Shown here piece after piece: positions 22,099 through 41,405 of a stretch of 64,000 bases of DNA; position 1 is the first letter of the stretch, and every line of letters starts with the position of its first letter. The DNA comes from Paramacrobiotus metropolitanus (taxonomy: Eukaryota; Tardigrada; Eutardigrada; Parachela; Macrobiotidae): positions 124,001-188,000 of the forward strand of contig NW_026570325.1 of NCBI RefSeq assembly GCF_019649055.1, read 5' to 3'. The position numbers and the translations under genes were made by a program. A model generated the notes under the pieces. The model was given only the letters and a program-made list of their open reading frames with translations, was not told where the DNA came from and made no database searches.

Positions 22099-22294
22099 GG
22101 TGGGAAAACCATGTTAGTCGAACCAATTCACGGCACTGCTGCCGTCACCCGGCTGGAGTGTGACGTTACGGCAGTACACATGCGGCTAAATCAGGCGCGG
22201 TACATAAGCACCATGTTTAGCCACAACGTAAAACTCCAGCCGGCTGACGGCAGCAGTACAGGGGAATGGTTCGGCTAGACTGCCTTTTCCCCCT
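22099..22294. mobile_element. Palindromic MITE, copy 3 of a three-copy family
   Basis: CTGCTGCCGTCACCCGGCTGG and its inverse face each other, with GTTTAGCCACAACGT in the spacer as in the copy at 9,391. The outer arms (GGTGGGAAAA and TTTTCCCCCT) are more diverged. It lies about 140 bases outside the right LTR. Confidence 0.7.
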
Positions 22295-22794
22295 CTATAT
22301 GACAACCTCAACACACATGAGGGGCGGGCAAATTTTTCACGATACTGGAAGTGTGACGCTTATGGATGAGTCCTGCTATGTACCAAATTAATTATTTATT
22401 AAAAGCGGAAATAGCCAGTGGTCATAAAGTGAGAAAAAGTGCGTGGCATGGTCAAATATTCGCATCCATCGAGAGGGTATTGCCGAGCGCAGATGCATGT
22501 TTTGTTTTGGTACCTAGTTTGTACTCGTGCTCTGATACTGTACTTAATACTATTTTTCCGCAAGACTCCCCTCAAAAAAAAATCGTAGGCACCTCGACAG
22601 GCCCGGTAATTATCCATACATAATAATACGTACGTATAGCAGCATTCTTGTCGTATAGTAACGCAGCCTTATTTCACTTCAACCACAGCAGGATCAACAA
22701 GACCGCATTCAGCAATTTGCAAGGGCAATTAGTATCAGATCTAGGTAATTAGCACTAATAATTACAAATGCGCACACCACCTAAAACAGCATCA
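22295..22794. other. Intergenic and LATS 3' flank
   Basis: Contains the dispersed phrase CCTAGTTTGTACTCGT also seen near 9,350. No gene. The end of this stretch is the likely 3' untranslated region of LATS. Confidence 0.4.
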
Positions 22795-29272
<6,478 letters not shown>

Positions 29273-31126
29273 GCACGAGAGGAACAGTTACGGACGAATT
29301 ATCTGCATAACACGGTCTGCCAAAAAATGAGCACAACCAGTTTAAAAAATGATTCAGCAGTAAACATAACCGCGGTATATGAGAGAAAAAAGGTACAGCC
29401 AAGCAAGTACTTACTATACCTACTTATAGTAAGTTCTTGGTACAGCCTAATTCATGCAATTCAAGCTTTGTTCGATTCAAGATTCAAACGAAGTTTTGTT
29501 GTTGTGATAAACTGTCTCTTTATATCTCTCTTTAATGTAACGGCGTTTTATGAAATAAAAAATAAATTCAAGCAAGCTATATAGAAATAAATTTTCCAAC
29601 AACAAAACCGTAATGTTGCAGCGATCGTTAACGGTGTCGGAAATAGCAGCCACTTCACTACGCTTTTCCATACTGCGTGCAACTTCACAATACACTGAAT
29701 ATTTGGAAAAATTTTTAAAAAATGCCTCTTTTCCGATGTTCAACAACCATTCTACTTTTTCTGCAACACGATGATCCGACTAGGAAAACAATCACAGATT
29801 TTCAATGAAAAATTAAACGAAAACCTCCGCATACTCCGAAAATTCAGCTCGCAAAATTCACTAGCAAAATTAACTAAAAATTAACCGTAAAATTAAGCGG
29901 CTACTTCAGTATTACAATAAACGTTTCCAGAACTTGATTTTTTTTCAAAATTTTCCCCAATTACTAAATTTTTTTTTTAAAAAAGGTTCTGAATTATTTT
30001 ATGCTGCAGCAGATCAGTTTTCGCAGGCTGACTTCACCAAAAATACGGGTTTAAATCATTGAAAACACAACTTAAATAGCTACAGTCACCGAATTAATTT
30101 CTAGCAAAAATAGTATTTTTACGTAAATGCTCCGACATCAAAATCAATTAGAAAAAACTCCTGGGCAGTAAAAAAAAGGCCAAACGGCGGAAGCCAAGAC
30201 CCACCTGTTGCTTCGATTTTCCGAGTTTTTTCCGTATCCCGTTGCAATCCAGTGCTGAAAAATACACAAACCTCCTCCGAAAATCAGCCCCCAATCGGCG
30301 CCACACTCATCACACACTGGCGTAAACAATTCCGGGCAAAACTTAACCGAGATAAGCCACTTGAGATGATGCGAACAGCGAGCGTTTTCTCCGATGATGT
30401 TGCAACGCAATATCACATACACACGAGCAGGATCCACTTTGAACGTGTTCGTTCGGCGAATTAATTTATGCTGCACCTTTTCTTCACTGTCCGCGGCGCA
30501 TAAGAAACCGACTGGTAGGTGTGGGTGTGCAGGTGGCCTCGTTGAGTCAGATGAAATTTTCCATATTAATTTTTTCAAACGGATTGATTAGTTGACAATT
30601 GCTAATCACAGAGTGACGTCGACGCCAGCGAGCAAATTCCGATCTATTCATAATTTCATGCAAGCCGTTTTACACATAGCGTCGGCTTGCATTCCTGCCT
30701 GACGGTCCGGTCCGGTTGAGCCGACGTGGAGCCGAGAACCGGTAAAAATGAGAGGAAACCTGTACATCCATATGCAGGAAATATTATAAATGTACAGGGA
30801 ACGTTATCCATGCGCGCTTTTAAACGAAACGGCCAAAGGCCCAAACCACTTATCACTGGGCTCGAATGGGAATTCCACGTGTAATGTGCCACAGTGTAGT
30901 TGACGAGAAGAATTCCATTACGTCTTGGAATGGAACCCATCGCTGCATTTTGCAATCTGTCCCACTTTGGCTGACTTTTTCATAAACTTCCCAAAATTTT
31001 GAAGTTTGTCAACAAAGTCCCACAGATTTTGTGGAGAAATATAAATTTTTAATATTTCCTGGCAATAAATTTTTTATAATTTCCTCGTTAGTCTCCGCTC
31101 CGTTGTACGATACCAAAGACCGAAGA
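29273..31126. promoter_or_regulatory. Shared upstream region of LATS (minus) and NMT (plus)
   Basis: The two genes are head-to-head with about 1.85 kb between their ATG codons. A good minus-strand donor (CAACAG|GTGGGT at 30205/30204) suggests an untranslated first LATS exon around 30.2-30.6 kb. Open frames here have no domain. No clear TATA box was found. Confidence 0.4.
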
Positions 31127-34100
31127 ATGGAATCGAAAGTAGGCGAAATTACTGTCGCATCGCACCGATCCCGTTTTAAACCTGCTTTTCTTGTTTCCTC
31201 AGCCAGCAGAAGCGGAAAACGATTCCCATCCCACCGCCTTGGAAAATGATCGCTTGGCCGATTTAAATGATGTGAAGGATGCCCTCCCCACCGCGGAATC
31301 AGCGGCGCATCCAGCGGGTGATGCCTCCAGCTCCAGCAGCAACAATGACGCAGCAGCGCTGCAGCCGAGCACTTCGCAGTCCCCCGCCCGCCAGCCCGTC
31401 GCCCAGTCCCACCCGGAGCTGATGCGCATCATGCAGGAGGCCATCGATGCCGGACGGTCGGGACGCCGACATGGGCCGTCGCGCGAGACCACCGACAGCC
31501 ATAAATTCTGGTCCACACAGCCCATGCCGAAATACGGTGAGTGCGCGTTACCTGAGATCTCTGTAGCGGCAGCGTAGTGTGGCGCTTGATGTTACTGGAA
31601 GCCGATCAAGTGAGCCGAAATCGATGTTTCATGATTGGATTTTCTGGGTTAGACCGGAAGTGTGGCTTTTAATTGCATGTTTACCGTGCCGCGCCGGCGC
31701 ACCCATTTATGCGAATTCACTGCAGCAGCTTCTCAGATTTCTTAATAATAATATGAACCGCGATGAGTGTTTCGCCGTTATATATTTTTTAAAAATTAAA
31801 GGGGACGATTGGAATTTTATTTTGGAAATTATACTCGTAGTTATGGAAAAAGCTGCTTACCTTAATTCATTAATTGTGTTTAAAATAAACTGCAGAAAAT
31901 AATTATTTATTATGAAATGGATTTTAAAGAATCAGTCCATAAAATCGTATAAATTCTGTGATATATTATTAAGCTAGCGGTCCTAAAAGAATTAATTATC
32001 GTATTTTTTTAAATGCGATTCTGCTGCAGTAGGCTAAATTTTCTTTGTCATAAAATTTTCGTTTCTTTAATTGTTGTATTTTTTTCTGCAGAAGAGAAAG
32101 TTCCCACCGACATCAACGAAGCCATTGAAGTAAAAACCGTGGAGGAAGTGAGGAAAGAACCGTATAATTTACCGTCGGGATTTTATTGGGATGTGATGGA
32201 TGTGAACAACAAGGAAACGGTAAAAATCACGTCCCTTCTGTTGTGGCTGTAAATCAGGGATGTTATTGCTGTCATTAATTAGCTGGAGGAATTATACCAG
32301 TTGTTGCACGATAATTACGTGGAGGATGATGATGCCATGTTTCGCTTCCGGTATTCGCATGATTTTCTGCTCTGGTAAGGAAAGATGACAGTAATCACTG
32401 GCATTTGGCACCCCTGCAAAAGCTGTGCTAAGAGGAACAGTATCGTAGTGCACTGGCTACTCGGGGGGTATATTAAACTCGTCTTGTGATCTGCAACGGG
32501 TTTACTAGTGTTTTCAACAGGTGTTAAAAAATGGTTTTGTATTCCTCTTTTGTTTTTTCAACACTAATTGTAAAAGGATTTTTTGTTTGCTAGCTGATGG
32601 GACTGAAAAGTATAATTTTGTGCTGTTTCGGGTTAGGAAAGATGAACCGTCCACGGCGGGTTTTTGACGATGATATTGGTGGTATTAACTGTTTTGTTTT
32701 CGTTGTAGGGCACTGAAACCGCCGCACTGGACCCCGCAGTGGCATATTGGAGTGCGCGTGAACGAGACGAAGAAACTGGTGGGATTTATCAGCGCTGTCC
32801 CGGCGCAGATTCGTGTTCGCGGAAAGTACGTCTTTGAGGCCGTGCGAAATTCGGCAAGGCTTGGATTATTTGTATTTTATCAGCTACATTCATTTTAAGT
32901 TTAACAGTAATTTCAAAATTATTGTAACGCTAAATAATTTTGTCAATAAATGACGTTTTTAAAATTACGTACTCAAATTGTTTTAGGTAATTATTGTTTT
33001 ATCTTGACAAAATTGCATTCGTTGGTTATTATTATTTTTAAAATTAATCTACCAACAAATATGAATCAGTGATTTCTTTTTTTGCCTTCAGAATCCTCAA
33101 ATAAACTATTATTATTAGAGTGGTAATTGTACAAATCAACATTCGTCTGTGTTAAAAAGACTAATATCGGCATAGAGTAGTCGTAGTGCACTGGCTGACC
33201 TGATGACGCGACGCGATTTCTACGTGTTACAACTGATGAACAGTCTTGCAAATAAAAGGTATTCAATAGATAATAATAAATATATTTTTACACGCCTAAA
33301 AATGTACGCCCAGATATAACTCAGTTCCTATTTTAAAAAGTTTTCAGTGCGTTGCTGTGCGAAATGATCGCTGGCGCAGTGAAATGATGACGGCATGCTG
33401 ATTGTCTGGTTTGCAGGTCTCTGGCCATGTCCGAAGTGAACTTTCTGTGTGTGCACAAGAAACTGCGCGAGAAACGCATGGCGGTGATTCTGATCAAGGA
33501 GATCACGCGCCGCTGCAACGTCATCAACGTGTTCCAGGCTGTGTACACGGCCGGCGCGGTCTTGCCGAAACCCGTGGGTACTTGCCGGTGAGTGCCTCGC
33601 TGATTCGTTGGGTTTCGTGACAATACGTTGGGTAACATTCTGTTGCGCGGAATTTGTTCATTGTTTTAATAGTAGTGCTTTAAATAAAACGGATAAAAAA
33701 TGAAATAAGGTTCTTTTGAATAATATTTCGTCGGTTTGATCAGCAGCAGTTTTCTTTTCTGAGTTTCCAGTTTTAATAGTCACAGACATAGAGTAGTGTC
33801 ACGATGCGACATGCTCATACAATTGGGTGTTGGCGTTGTACTTAATAATATTTGCCCGGTTGAATTGTGTTAAATGTTTGGCAATTATTTTTTTAAAGAG
33901 AGAAAAAATAATCATTTGAAATTCTTAATGGAAGGAAAAAACGATTGAATGGTACTTGCTTCGGTAAGGCGGCGATTTCCAACGCCGCCGCTTCGAAATA
34001 GCCCGGGAATGTTTTCAGTATTTTTATTTTATGCCGGGTCCTTTTGCTTTGGAGTGGATAATTAAAAAATTTAATGTTCTACTGGTTTTTTTTGCGTTAT

Positions 34101-36057
34101 GGTATTTTGTGTGGATCGATGTTGTTGTAAATATCTTAATCCTTTGATTGTTGTCGTTAGGTACTGGCATCGTTCGCTTAATCCGCAGAAACTGGTGGAT
34201 GTCAGCTTCAGCAGTGTGGGGAAGAACATGACCATTCAGCGGATGAAAAAGCTCTACAGACTGCCGGATGTAATTTGAAAAGTCATTGTTGCACTCGTTC
34301 CAGCGCTGTGTTGTTGCATGCGGATTTTTCCTGTAGGAACCAAAAACCTCCGGATTTCGTCCAACACAAGCCAAAGATATTCCTGGGATCCACAAACTTT
34401 TGACCGAGGTGTGTATTAAGTATCTATTTCTAACTTTAAAAATTTTGTCATTTGGGAACTGTTAATAAAATAAATGTTTTTTTATAAATTCAATGAAAAT
34501 AGCGTTCGTTCGTGGATTTTAATGTAATTTTAGCTCTAAGAAAATCAAGTAAACAGTGATTGATAAAAATAGTACTGTAGGTCTGTAAGAATAATTAGTT
34601 AATAAATGGGTTTTTGCTTAAAGTTAATAAAAGGGTTTTTACGGGTATTCATGTTGGTGATACCCGGGCACTTTAGGCCATGGCTAGTTCGGCTTTATTA
34701 AGATGAAGAAGGCCGGTTTTGTTCAGTTTGTTGAAATCGTATTTTCTTTCTCGGTACTTCATTATATCCAGTTTAAATTGAGAAAAATTCGTCACAAAAC
34801 GTCCAAATTGTTGTTAATTGTTATAAGAAAATGTCACAAGTTGTTGTTAAAGTGTTCATTCTGAATTATTATTGGTACATCCAGAATAAAATTTCGAAAT
34901 TAATTTTGTCACATGTCAGAAACTGTGGAGAATGATTTGATTCGTGGTTTGAATTGTGTTTCTTGAAGAAAAATTGCAGTACCGATGCGTTAAATTTTTT
35001 GCTGATTTTTAAATTTCGCAGTATTTGCAAAAATTTGAACTGGCTCCGGAGTTCACGCTGGAGGAAGTGGAGCATTATTTCCTTCCCAAGGAGAAAATCG
35101 TCTACTCGTTCGTGGTGGACAACGGGAAGGCCATCACGGATTTTAGCAGCTTTTATTCCTTGCCCTCCACCGTGGTCAACCACACGCTGCACGATTCCAT
35201 TTATGCCGGCTATTCTTTCTACAATGTCGCCACCAAGACATCCTGGGAAGATTTGATGTTTGATACGATCATCATGGCCAAAAAGGTGAATTAATAAATT
35301 ATCTTTTTTTTTATTGAAGGCTGTCATAAAATTCAGCGGACCTTTTTTCATAACCATAATTGTCGTGGTTTTATAATATTTTGTACCGTTTTTCCGATAA
35401 TTCCGTTAATTTTATTCCGTTAGCTAACCATAAGTCGTATGTAGTTTATTGGCAATAAATTGTTTGCGGATACAGTACTTTTGTCGCAAACTAGCTGATT
35501 TAGAAAAGAACGATTTTGTAGCACAGTGGCTACTTGTAAAGTTCATCGTGCTGTAATCATTAATAACCGGCGAATTTGTGTGGAAATCTTCAGTTTTTTT
35601 GCCAGTTGAAAGGCACTTGTAGAACTTCTGCAGCAGAAGTTCTGCTGCTTTATGTTAACTTTATTGAAACGTTCACCGAGAGCTCTCCCACAATTTTACA
35701 AAGCAGGACGAAATTTGAATTTTTGTTTTAATAGCTCTTTTTCAACGTGATTTCGACTATCGGCGACAAAACATTCTGTTTTGCGAAAACGCTCCGCGTT
35801 ATGCGTTGTTTCGTGATTTATCATGAAATACTGATTTAATTGGCTTTTGTTCAAAACATGGTTTGTGCAATTCTAAGATGATTTGCGGTGTTTTGCAGAA
35901 TGGATTTGATGTGTTCAACGCGCTGGATTTGATGGACAATATGCAGTTTATTCAGCAGCTGAAATTCGGCATCGGCGACGGGAATCTGAATTATTACGTA
36001 TACAACTGGAAGTGCTCAGAAATGGAGCCAGCGCAGATTGGCTTAGTCTTGATGTGA
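31127..36057 (+). CDS. NMT: Glycylpeptide N-tetradecanoyltransferase (N-myristoyltransferase)
   Basis: Transfers myristate from myristoyl-CoA to the N-terminal glycine of proteins in the cytosol. Ten exons: 31127-31138, 31203-31536, 32092-32219, 32283-32374, 32709-32825, 33417-33587, 34161-34269, 34337-34408, 35022-35285, 35899-36057. All junctions are GT-AG and in phase, giving 485 residues against about 496 in human NMT1. The N-terminal third is low-complexity (Ser, Ala, Pro), as usual. The core starts at [11 protein letters not shown]. Family marks: [12 protein letters not shown], the [10 protein letters not shown] segment of the oxyanion and CoA site, [23 protein letters not shown] and [15 protein letters not shown]. 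The C-terminus GLVLM resembles GLVLQ; in this family the C-terminal carboxylate acts as catalytic base. The first exon codes only four residues, so its choice is the least certain part. Confidence 0.95.
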
Positions 36058-37013
36058 TTGTTATCTAATTTTTTGTTTTTTATTCCTTAATTATTTACTC
36101 TGAAATCCATAACGTTGTTGCGGCCTAATTTTTAGTCGTGGTAAAACGTAAAGGTTTTTGAATACTGGAATGATAAAATGGAATTTAGTCAGTGAAATGC
36201 GACCTGAATAATGTTTTGCCTGGGTCTCGATTTTTGAGGACGTCGACGAGGAACCAAATGCTGCGTTCAACGGACTGAAATAATTTGAAAGTGGCCAGTA
36301 AAATTGTGCTCTAATGAATTATTGACAATTTATGCTCTTAGGTGTTTCTGTATAAATTGACTTCATATACAATATTCACGCTGAATTTTACTTGGGTTAA
36401 ATATTTATAATTGAAACTTGCTCTTAGTTCTACGGTAGTTCTTACAGTGAAATAATGAAATATATGTTCGAATTTTTAGGATGAAGGTTTGTTTTCTTTC
36501 CAAAGCAAATATTGGCCCTGTAGCTGAATAAATTAGCTACAAGTGTCGGAAATTCGGCATTTTACTCAGCCGAATTTTGTCTTCAGGAATAATAACGGAA
36601 TTCATTTCCTTTTTGCTTGTCGAAATTTTGATAGTTCTCATAATCCAGAATTTTAATCAACGCCACTTCCTCTTACAAACAGTCCCCAAAAATCGCATGC
36701 GGACAGCCGACAAACTGTTGCATACAAATAAAATCATAAACATTTTTAATTTATAAATGATGCTAGGAAAATAATAATAAATATGAACCGACCGTAAAAT
36801 GCCACAAGAGAACACGTACAGCAGAATATTAACGGGAAAACACTGACACGAGATTCAGCTTGGAGAAAATAAAACAAAACCTAGTAACGCCAAATTGGTA
36901 TTAACGCAATAATTATTCCATGAATCAGAAGAACCATTCAGCCACAATTCAGAATCTGTTCGGTATACAGTATACTGGTAGTGGTGTGTACCGATGCTAC
37001 CTCACTGAAATCA
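36058..37013. other. Convergent intergenic region after NMT
   Basis: NMT 3' untranslated region and the downstream flank of the minus-strand gene at 37,014. AATAAA-like signals occur in AT-rich DNA (near 36,526 and 36,725). No gene was recognised. Confidence 0.4.
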
Positions 37014-37580
37014 TCAGACGAGATTTTGTTCCGTTGCTTCAGCGCTCTCCATCTCCTTTAGAGCAGCGGCACTCTGCTTCGCCAGCGCACTATACTCCGC
37101 CAACAGCGGTGCGAAGCCTGCCGCGATGTCAGCCAGGCGCTGGCACTCGTCCCTGAGCTTCTCCGCCCGCTGCTCGATCTCCTCCGCTAACTGCTTGATG
37201 TGACCCGCGATCCGCACCTTCTCGGTCGGTTCATCGTTCCGTTTCTGGATCTCCTGCAGCAGCTGCTGTATCTGCTGCGCGATGTCCAGGACGTCGGCTC
37301 TGGCCTTCTCAGCGGCCTCCGTCAGCTCCTGGATCAGCGGGAGAATTTCCGCAATCTTTTGTGCACTGTGTTTCTGGACGTCTCCTTGCAGCTGCTGCGT
37401 CAGCTGACGGATCTCCTGGGTGTCGGCCGTTACCATCTGGATGGCCTCCGTTAGCACCTGGGCCCCTTGCAGGACTTGTTGGAGGCAGGCCTCCAGCTGG
37501 ACGGCTTTGGCCTGCAGAGCCACGGTTGCTGCCTGGAGGTCGGGAGAGTCCGCTTCAGTGATATCCCCACTGAATGTCAT
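37014..37580 (-). CDS. Intronless amphipathic coiled-coil protein, 188 residues
   Basis: Not recognised as a named family. One open exon with ATG at 37580 and stop at 37014, in a clearly GC-richer stretch than its flanks. The predicted protein is almost wholly alpha-helical, rich in Ala, Gln, Glu and Leu, with repeated QLTQQL-, IQQLLQEIQ- and AEEIEQRAEKL-like heptads, few aromatics, no signal peptide and no membrane segment. Such long amphipathic helices occur in coiled-coil proteins, apolipoprotein-like proteins and LEA-like stress proteins; the sequence alone does not decide. It lies between NMT and the BCL-2 gene, on the opposite strand to both. Confidence 0.6.
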   Translation of the reverse strand: MTFSGDITEADSPDLQAATVALQAKAVQLEACLQQVLQGAQVLTEAIQMVTADTQEIRQLTQQLQGDVQKHSAQKIAEILPLIQELTEAAEKARADVLDIAQQIQQLLQEIQKRNDEPTEKVRIAGHIKQLAEEIEQRAEKLRDECQRLADIAAGFAPLLAEYSALAKQSAAALKEMESAEATEQNLV

Positions 37581-38494
37581 CCTGATTGTGCGATACGCTT
37601 AACGCGGAATAATCAAAATAAGATGGACGAAGTCACGAATGTTTGTATTGTACGACGTAATCCCCTGTTCAATATGGGATCCAGAAATAATTGTAACAAC
37701 TTTTACAGTTTTACGTCAGAATATTACAAATCAATCGAAAGGGTAAAATTTTATTTAGAAAAATGTGGAAATTTATTCGCTGCTCTTGCAGTCTTGCACT
37801 CTTGCACAATAATATGCGAGGAAACAGAAAACTCAGAATTCCGGAAATACCAACTGGAATCATGACTGAACAAAGTAATGGAATTGAAAGTTGGCTGTTA
37901 ATGGAATCCCCAGCTCCATGGCGTTCTCTCAATGAACATGCAGCATTTACGAAAGCTGTCGCGTAGATCGATTCTCTTTCTCTGTGCTTTTCAGCTTTTC
38001 TCTCTCTCGCTTCACCGTTCACACAGGCAACGTCAGTTTGAATGGAAAACATGGCCTTGATGCGGGAGAAAGAGCCCAGAGCAACTCTGCCTAGTTGATC
38101 AACTGCATTCCTGGAATATTTCTCAAGCATCTTATCGATCATTAGTTTATCTTTGGCCCGGGAAACGTGAAAATCGAGTCAGTCAGTCAGTGTCGATGAG
38201 CGCCGTTTTCTCGGTAACACGAAATCACATTACCATCGATCTCCTTTCAGACCTTTCTACTTTGATCCCCATTTGTAATCGTACATTCTACCTGGATAAT
38301 TCCCATCAGAAATATATTATTTTGACGAAACATCGGCCTCAACGAGGAATGGAAAATCGGCCGAGAAATTCACCCGATAAACGCGCACATGTTAAAGTGG
38401 ATTATTTTTGGCCCTAGTTTTGACTGGTCACCGTGTGTTTCGAAACCATCCTGATTATTTCCTTGGTGAAAAATCCCCTAAAAATTATTTTCCG
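37581..38494. other. Divergent upstream region of the coiled-coil gene and BCL-2 gene
   Basis: Holds a minus-strand open frame of 143 codons (38,142-37,711) without recognisable domains. Both flanking genes start away from it, so promoters are expected here. Confidence 0.3.
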
Positions 38495-40112
38495 ATGGCG
38501 GACGTTGTGGATTTTTCACGCCCTCGCCGTATCCCGCTCTCCCCCAGCGAGATGCCCCAGTTTCAAGGATTTCCCCTTAACTATGAACCCTCGACACCCT
38601 ACACCACGCCCACCCCCCGTCTGAAGCTGTCGGAGGAGGAACGTTTCCAGCAGTTCACTCTTCATCTAGTGGAGAAATTCCTCCATGCCTTCCTACGGAA
38701 GAAAGGCCTGGTGACCCCCTCCCCGGGGTCCTCCTCGCCCCCCGCCCCTCCGCACAGCCTTCGCCTCACCCTGCAGTCGTCCGCGGTGAGACGCGCCTCT
38801 CTAGCGGAAGAAGAGGCCCTGGAGCGAGTGTGCCGCGATCTGCTGTGGTTGGTGGAGAACTTCCAGAAGGACTACAACGCCGAGGTGGGCGGGAAGGAGG
38901 CGGTGCTGACGGAGTGGTTCGAGGGGAACGGGTGGGAGTGGATGCAGTGCCGCTTCGACAGCATCTCCGCCAAGGTGTACACGGACCACCGGGTGCACGG
39001 CCGGTATGTGGCCTGGGGCCGGATTGTGGCGCATTTCTTCTTTGTGGCGCAACTGGCGCAGGAGGGAGTGGAGAGGGGGCACGAGGGGATGGAGGGGGTG
39101 GTGGCGCAGTGGATGAGCGGGTTTCTGTGCCGGGAGCTGCGCGGATGGATTACACAGCATGGAGGATGGGTAAGGAATTTCTCCGGAGAGTTTCAACATT
39201 TGTTTGCCCCGATTAAATTAGGAATTTAGAAATCGAGTTTGATGGTTAAACGGTGTACAGAGGTATACCGAACGTGATAGCCTGACCCGTAATGTGAATT
39301 GCCGAATTTTAATGAATTAATCGTTCGAATAAAAGTATTAGAGTTTCTGTAGATTTTGAATAACGTGATTAATAATCGTTTAGTCGCTGTCCATTGCTGA
39401 TACTGTGTAATACGATTATTCGATTTATAACCGATTACGTAAAGATTTGTGAAAACTTCCGTTAATTCTTGTTGCGTTTTTTTTTATTCTATTTATTCCT
39501 AAAATATTTATTCTTATTATACTTTCTTATTTTTATTTTATTTATGCTTATCTATTTATTTTTATTATTATATTTATTAATTTTTCATTTCACTTCTGAA
39601 ATAAATATAAAATATTCGGAAAAAAGATTTCCTAACTAATAATTCATAGGTCAATCAGGAACTGTGCTTTTGTACACTTGTTTCGCATAATTGTGGATGT
39701 ATTTCTGATTCAGAAATTACAGTTATTGTTTTCATAATTAATCATAAACGGCGTTTTTTTGACATATTTCTGCTTGTATCATGACTACATACAGCCATCG
39801 TCGAAGATTTTAGTAAACTATAGTTTTATAACGGGTCCTGTACGGTGGAATTGTAGTGTTGTGGCTTGTCGTGAGGAGATTATGTACTGTATTTCAAGCT
39901 TGTAACAAAATATTGTAGATGGGGATACGATTTCTGGAGAATATCTTTTAATATTTTTTTTTTTGCAGGCTGGTCTGGCTCGTCACCGTGACAGTGTGGG
40001 GCGCATCCGCAGTTGGGGCGACAAATTCTCCAACACCTTCTACGGACTGAGCGCCGCGGCCCTCTTCGGTGTCGGCCTGATTGTCGCCCGCAAATTCCTC
40101 ACTCATTCGTGA
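38495..40112 (+). CDS. BCL-2 family apoptosis regulator with C-terminal membrane anchor
   Basis: Controls mitochondrial outer-membrane permeability in apoptosis. Two exons, 38495-39169 and 39969-40112, join in phase 0 (TGG|GTAAGG to GCAG|GCT), giving 272 residues. BH1 is at about 170-188 (YVAWGRIVAHFFFVAQLA), with the family's WGR core. BH2 is at about 217-230 (GWITQHGGWAGL), split by the intron, the conserved intron position of many animal BCL2 genes. A membrane helix at about 250-266 (FYGLSAAALFGVGLIVARKF) precedes the C-terminus. A BH3-like helix may lie near 107-120 (LERVCRDLLWLV), but it does not match LxxxGD well. The N-terminal 45 residues are Pro-rich and not conserved. Whether it is pro-survival or BAX/BAK/BOK-like cannot be decided. 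Confidence 0.92.
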
Positions 40113-41405
40113 ATCTACGTACAGCGAATCCTCTTCTCTCACGAATCCACGGCATTTCTCCCCGGGTCCACATCTCGGAAATGGCATTTTGGCAAAATAT
40201 GATCCGTCGATCTATTTCGTACCAAATATATTACGATTTTTGTAATAATCGTCTAGCGACACAAAAATGGTGGTCTCGTTTTTTTTTGGTTGTGTATCCG
40301 CTGTGATTTGTACTTTTGTATAGGTGTCTTCGGTTATTGTGTACGTCGGTACGGGGTATTTTTTTCCGGCATGGAATTAGTCATTTTTTGCTTTTTTTGG
40401 AGCACATAGGAAGCGGTATTAATGGTGTTTTTGCGTATAAATATAGAATTTTCTGTGGGCACAATTTTGTGTTAAGTATTTCTGTAATGGTATTTTTTCC
40501 TTCTTTTTCTCTCTCTTTGCAATCAGAAATCAAATGTTTTAAAAACTGCAATTAAAGATTTTTGTGCTGTGCGATTAGAGTGGGTGTAGAAACCGGCAAC
40601 ATAATTTTGTTTTTAAACCTGCATTTTACAAACAAATGCAAAAATAAAAAAAAAATGCATAACATGAAATTGACCAAAACTTCGATTTGGGAAAAATTTT
40701 ATAAGAGTACCGCGTCAACTATTCATGCATTAGGTGATTAGCGTTTAGCACACAGGCAAAACAAACGCTTTTCCACGATTTATGGCACTTAACTACGTTC
40801 GAAACCAGTTTACAGTTGAACACAAACGTCGCCTTTCTATACTGCTGCTAAGTGCTAATCACTAATGTCACTAAATCACTATTGTCGTAAAATCACTTAT
40901 TTAATCGTCTAGATTTATGAATTATTAGGGAATATTTCGACGAACTGGTGTTCATCTCTGAATTGCAATTTTAAATTGAAAAATCGCTAAATAATGAAGC
41001 AATCAACAACAAAATTTCAATTAAAAATTACCAATACTGTATTATTATTTTGAAAATGTTTATATCCGTTAAGCGCCATTACTGATTACGGTAGGCCAAG
41101 GCTGATTTCGAGAATGAATAATCCACATAAAAATTTTATGAAACTATTCAATAAAGCTCACTTTTAGCCAACCAGTAGTAAATTCAAATACTAGTATGAA
41201 AGTGCACAATGACCGGGATTTTTAATGCTTTCGCAATCAATTTTTTACACATATATAAATGAAGCACCACGCCCAACTCAGATCCCAACGTCTAATCAAA
41301 TAGAAGAAAACCCAACGCGAAATTAATCTACAAAATCCATTTTAGTAAAAACAACAAGCACCAAGTAGAAACATGAAACACACCGTTCTTCGGCCGCAGT
41401 ATTGC
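40113..41405. other. Convergent region between BCL-2 and TBC1D22 genes
   Basis: 3' untranslated regions of both. AT-rich, with AAAATAAAAA near 40,640 as a possible polyA signal of the BCL-2 gene. No gene was recognised. Confidence 0.45.

Noticed and set aside
30144-30578. Minus-strand 144-codon frame upstream of LATS
   Set aside because: No domain; it contains a good donor site and fits an untranslated first exon of LATS better.
37711-38142. Minus-strand 143-codon frame
   Set aside because: No recognisable domain, no clear promoter or splice logic, and it lies in a region expected to hold promoters. Not excluded, only unsupported.
38801-39216. Frames on both strands inside BCL-2 exon 1
   Set aside because: Shadows of the BH1/BH2-coding exon.
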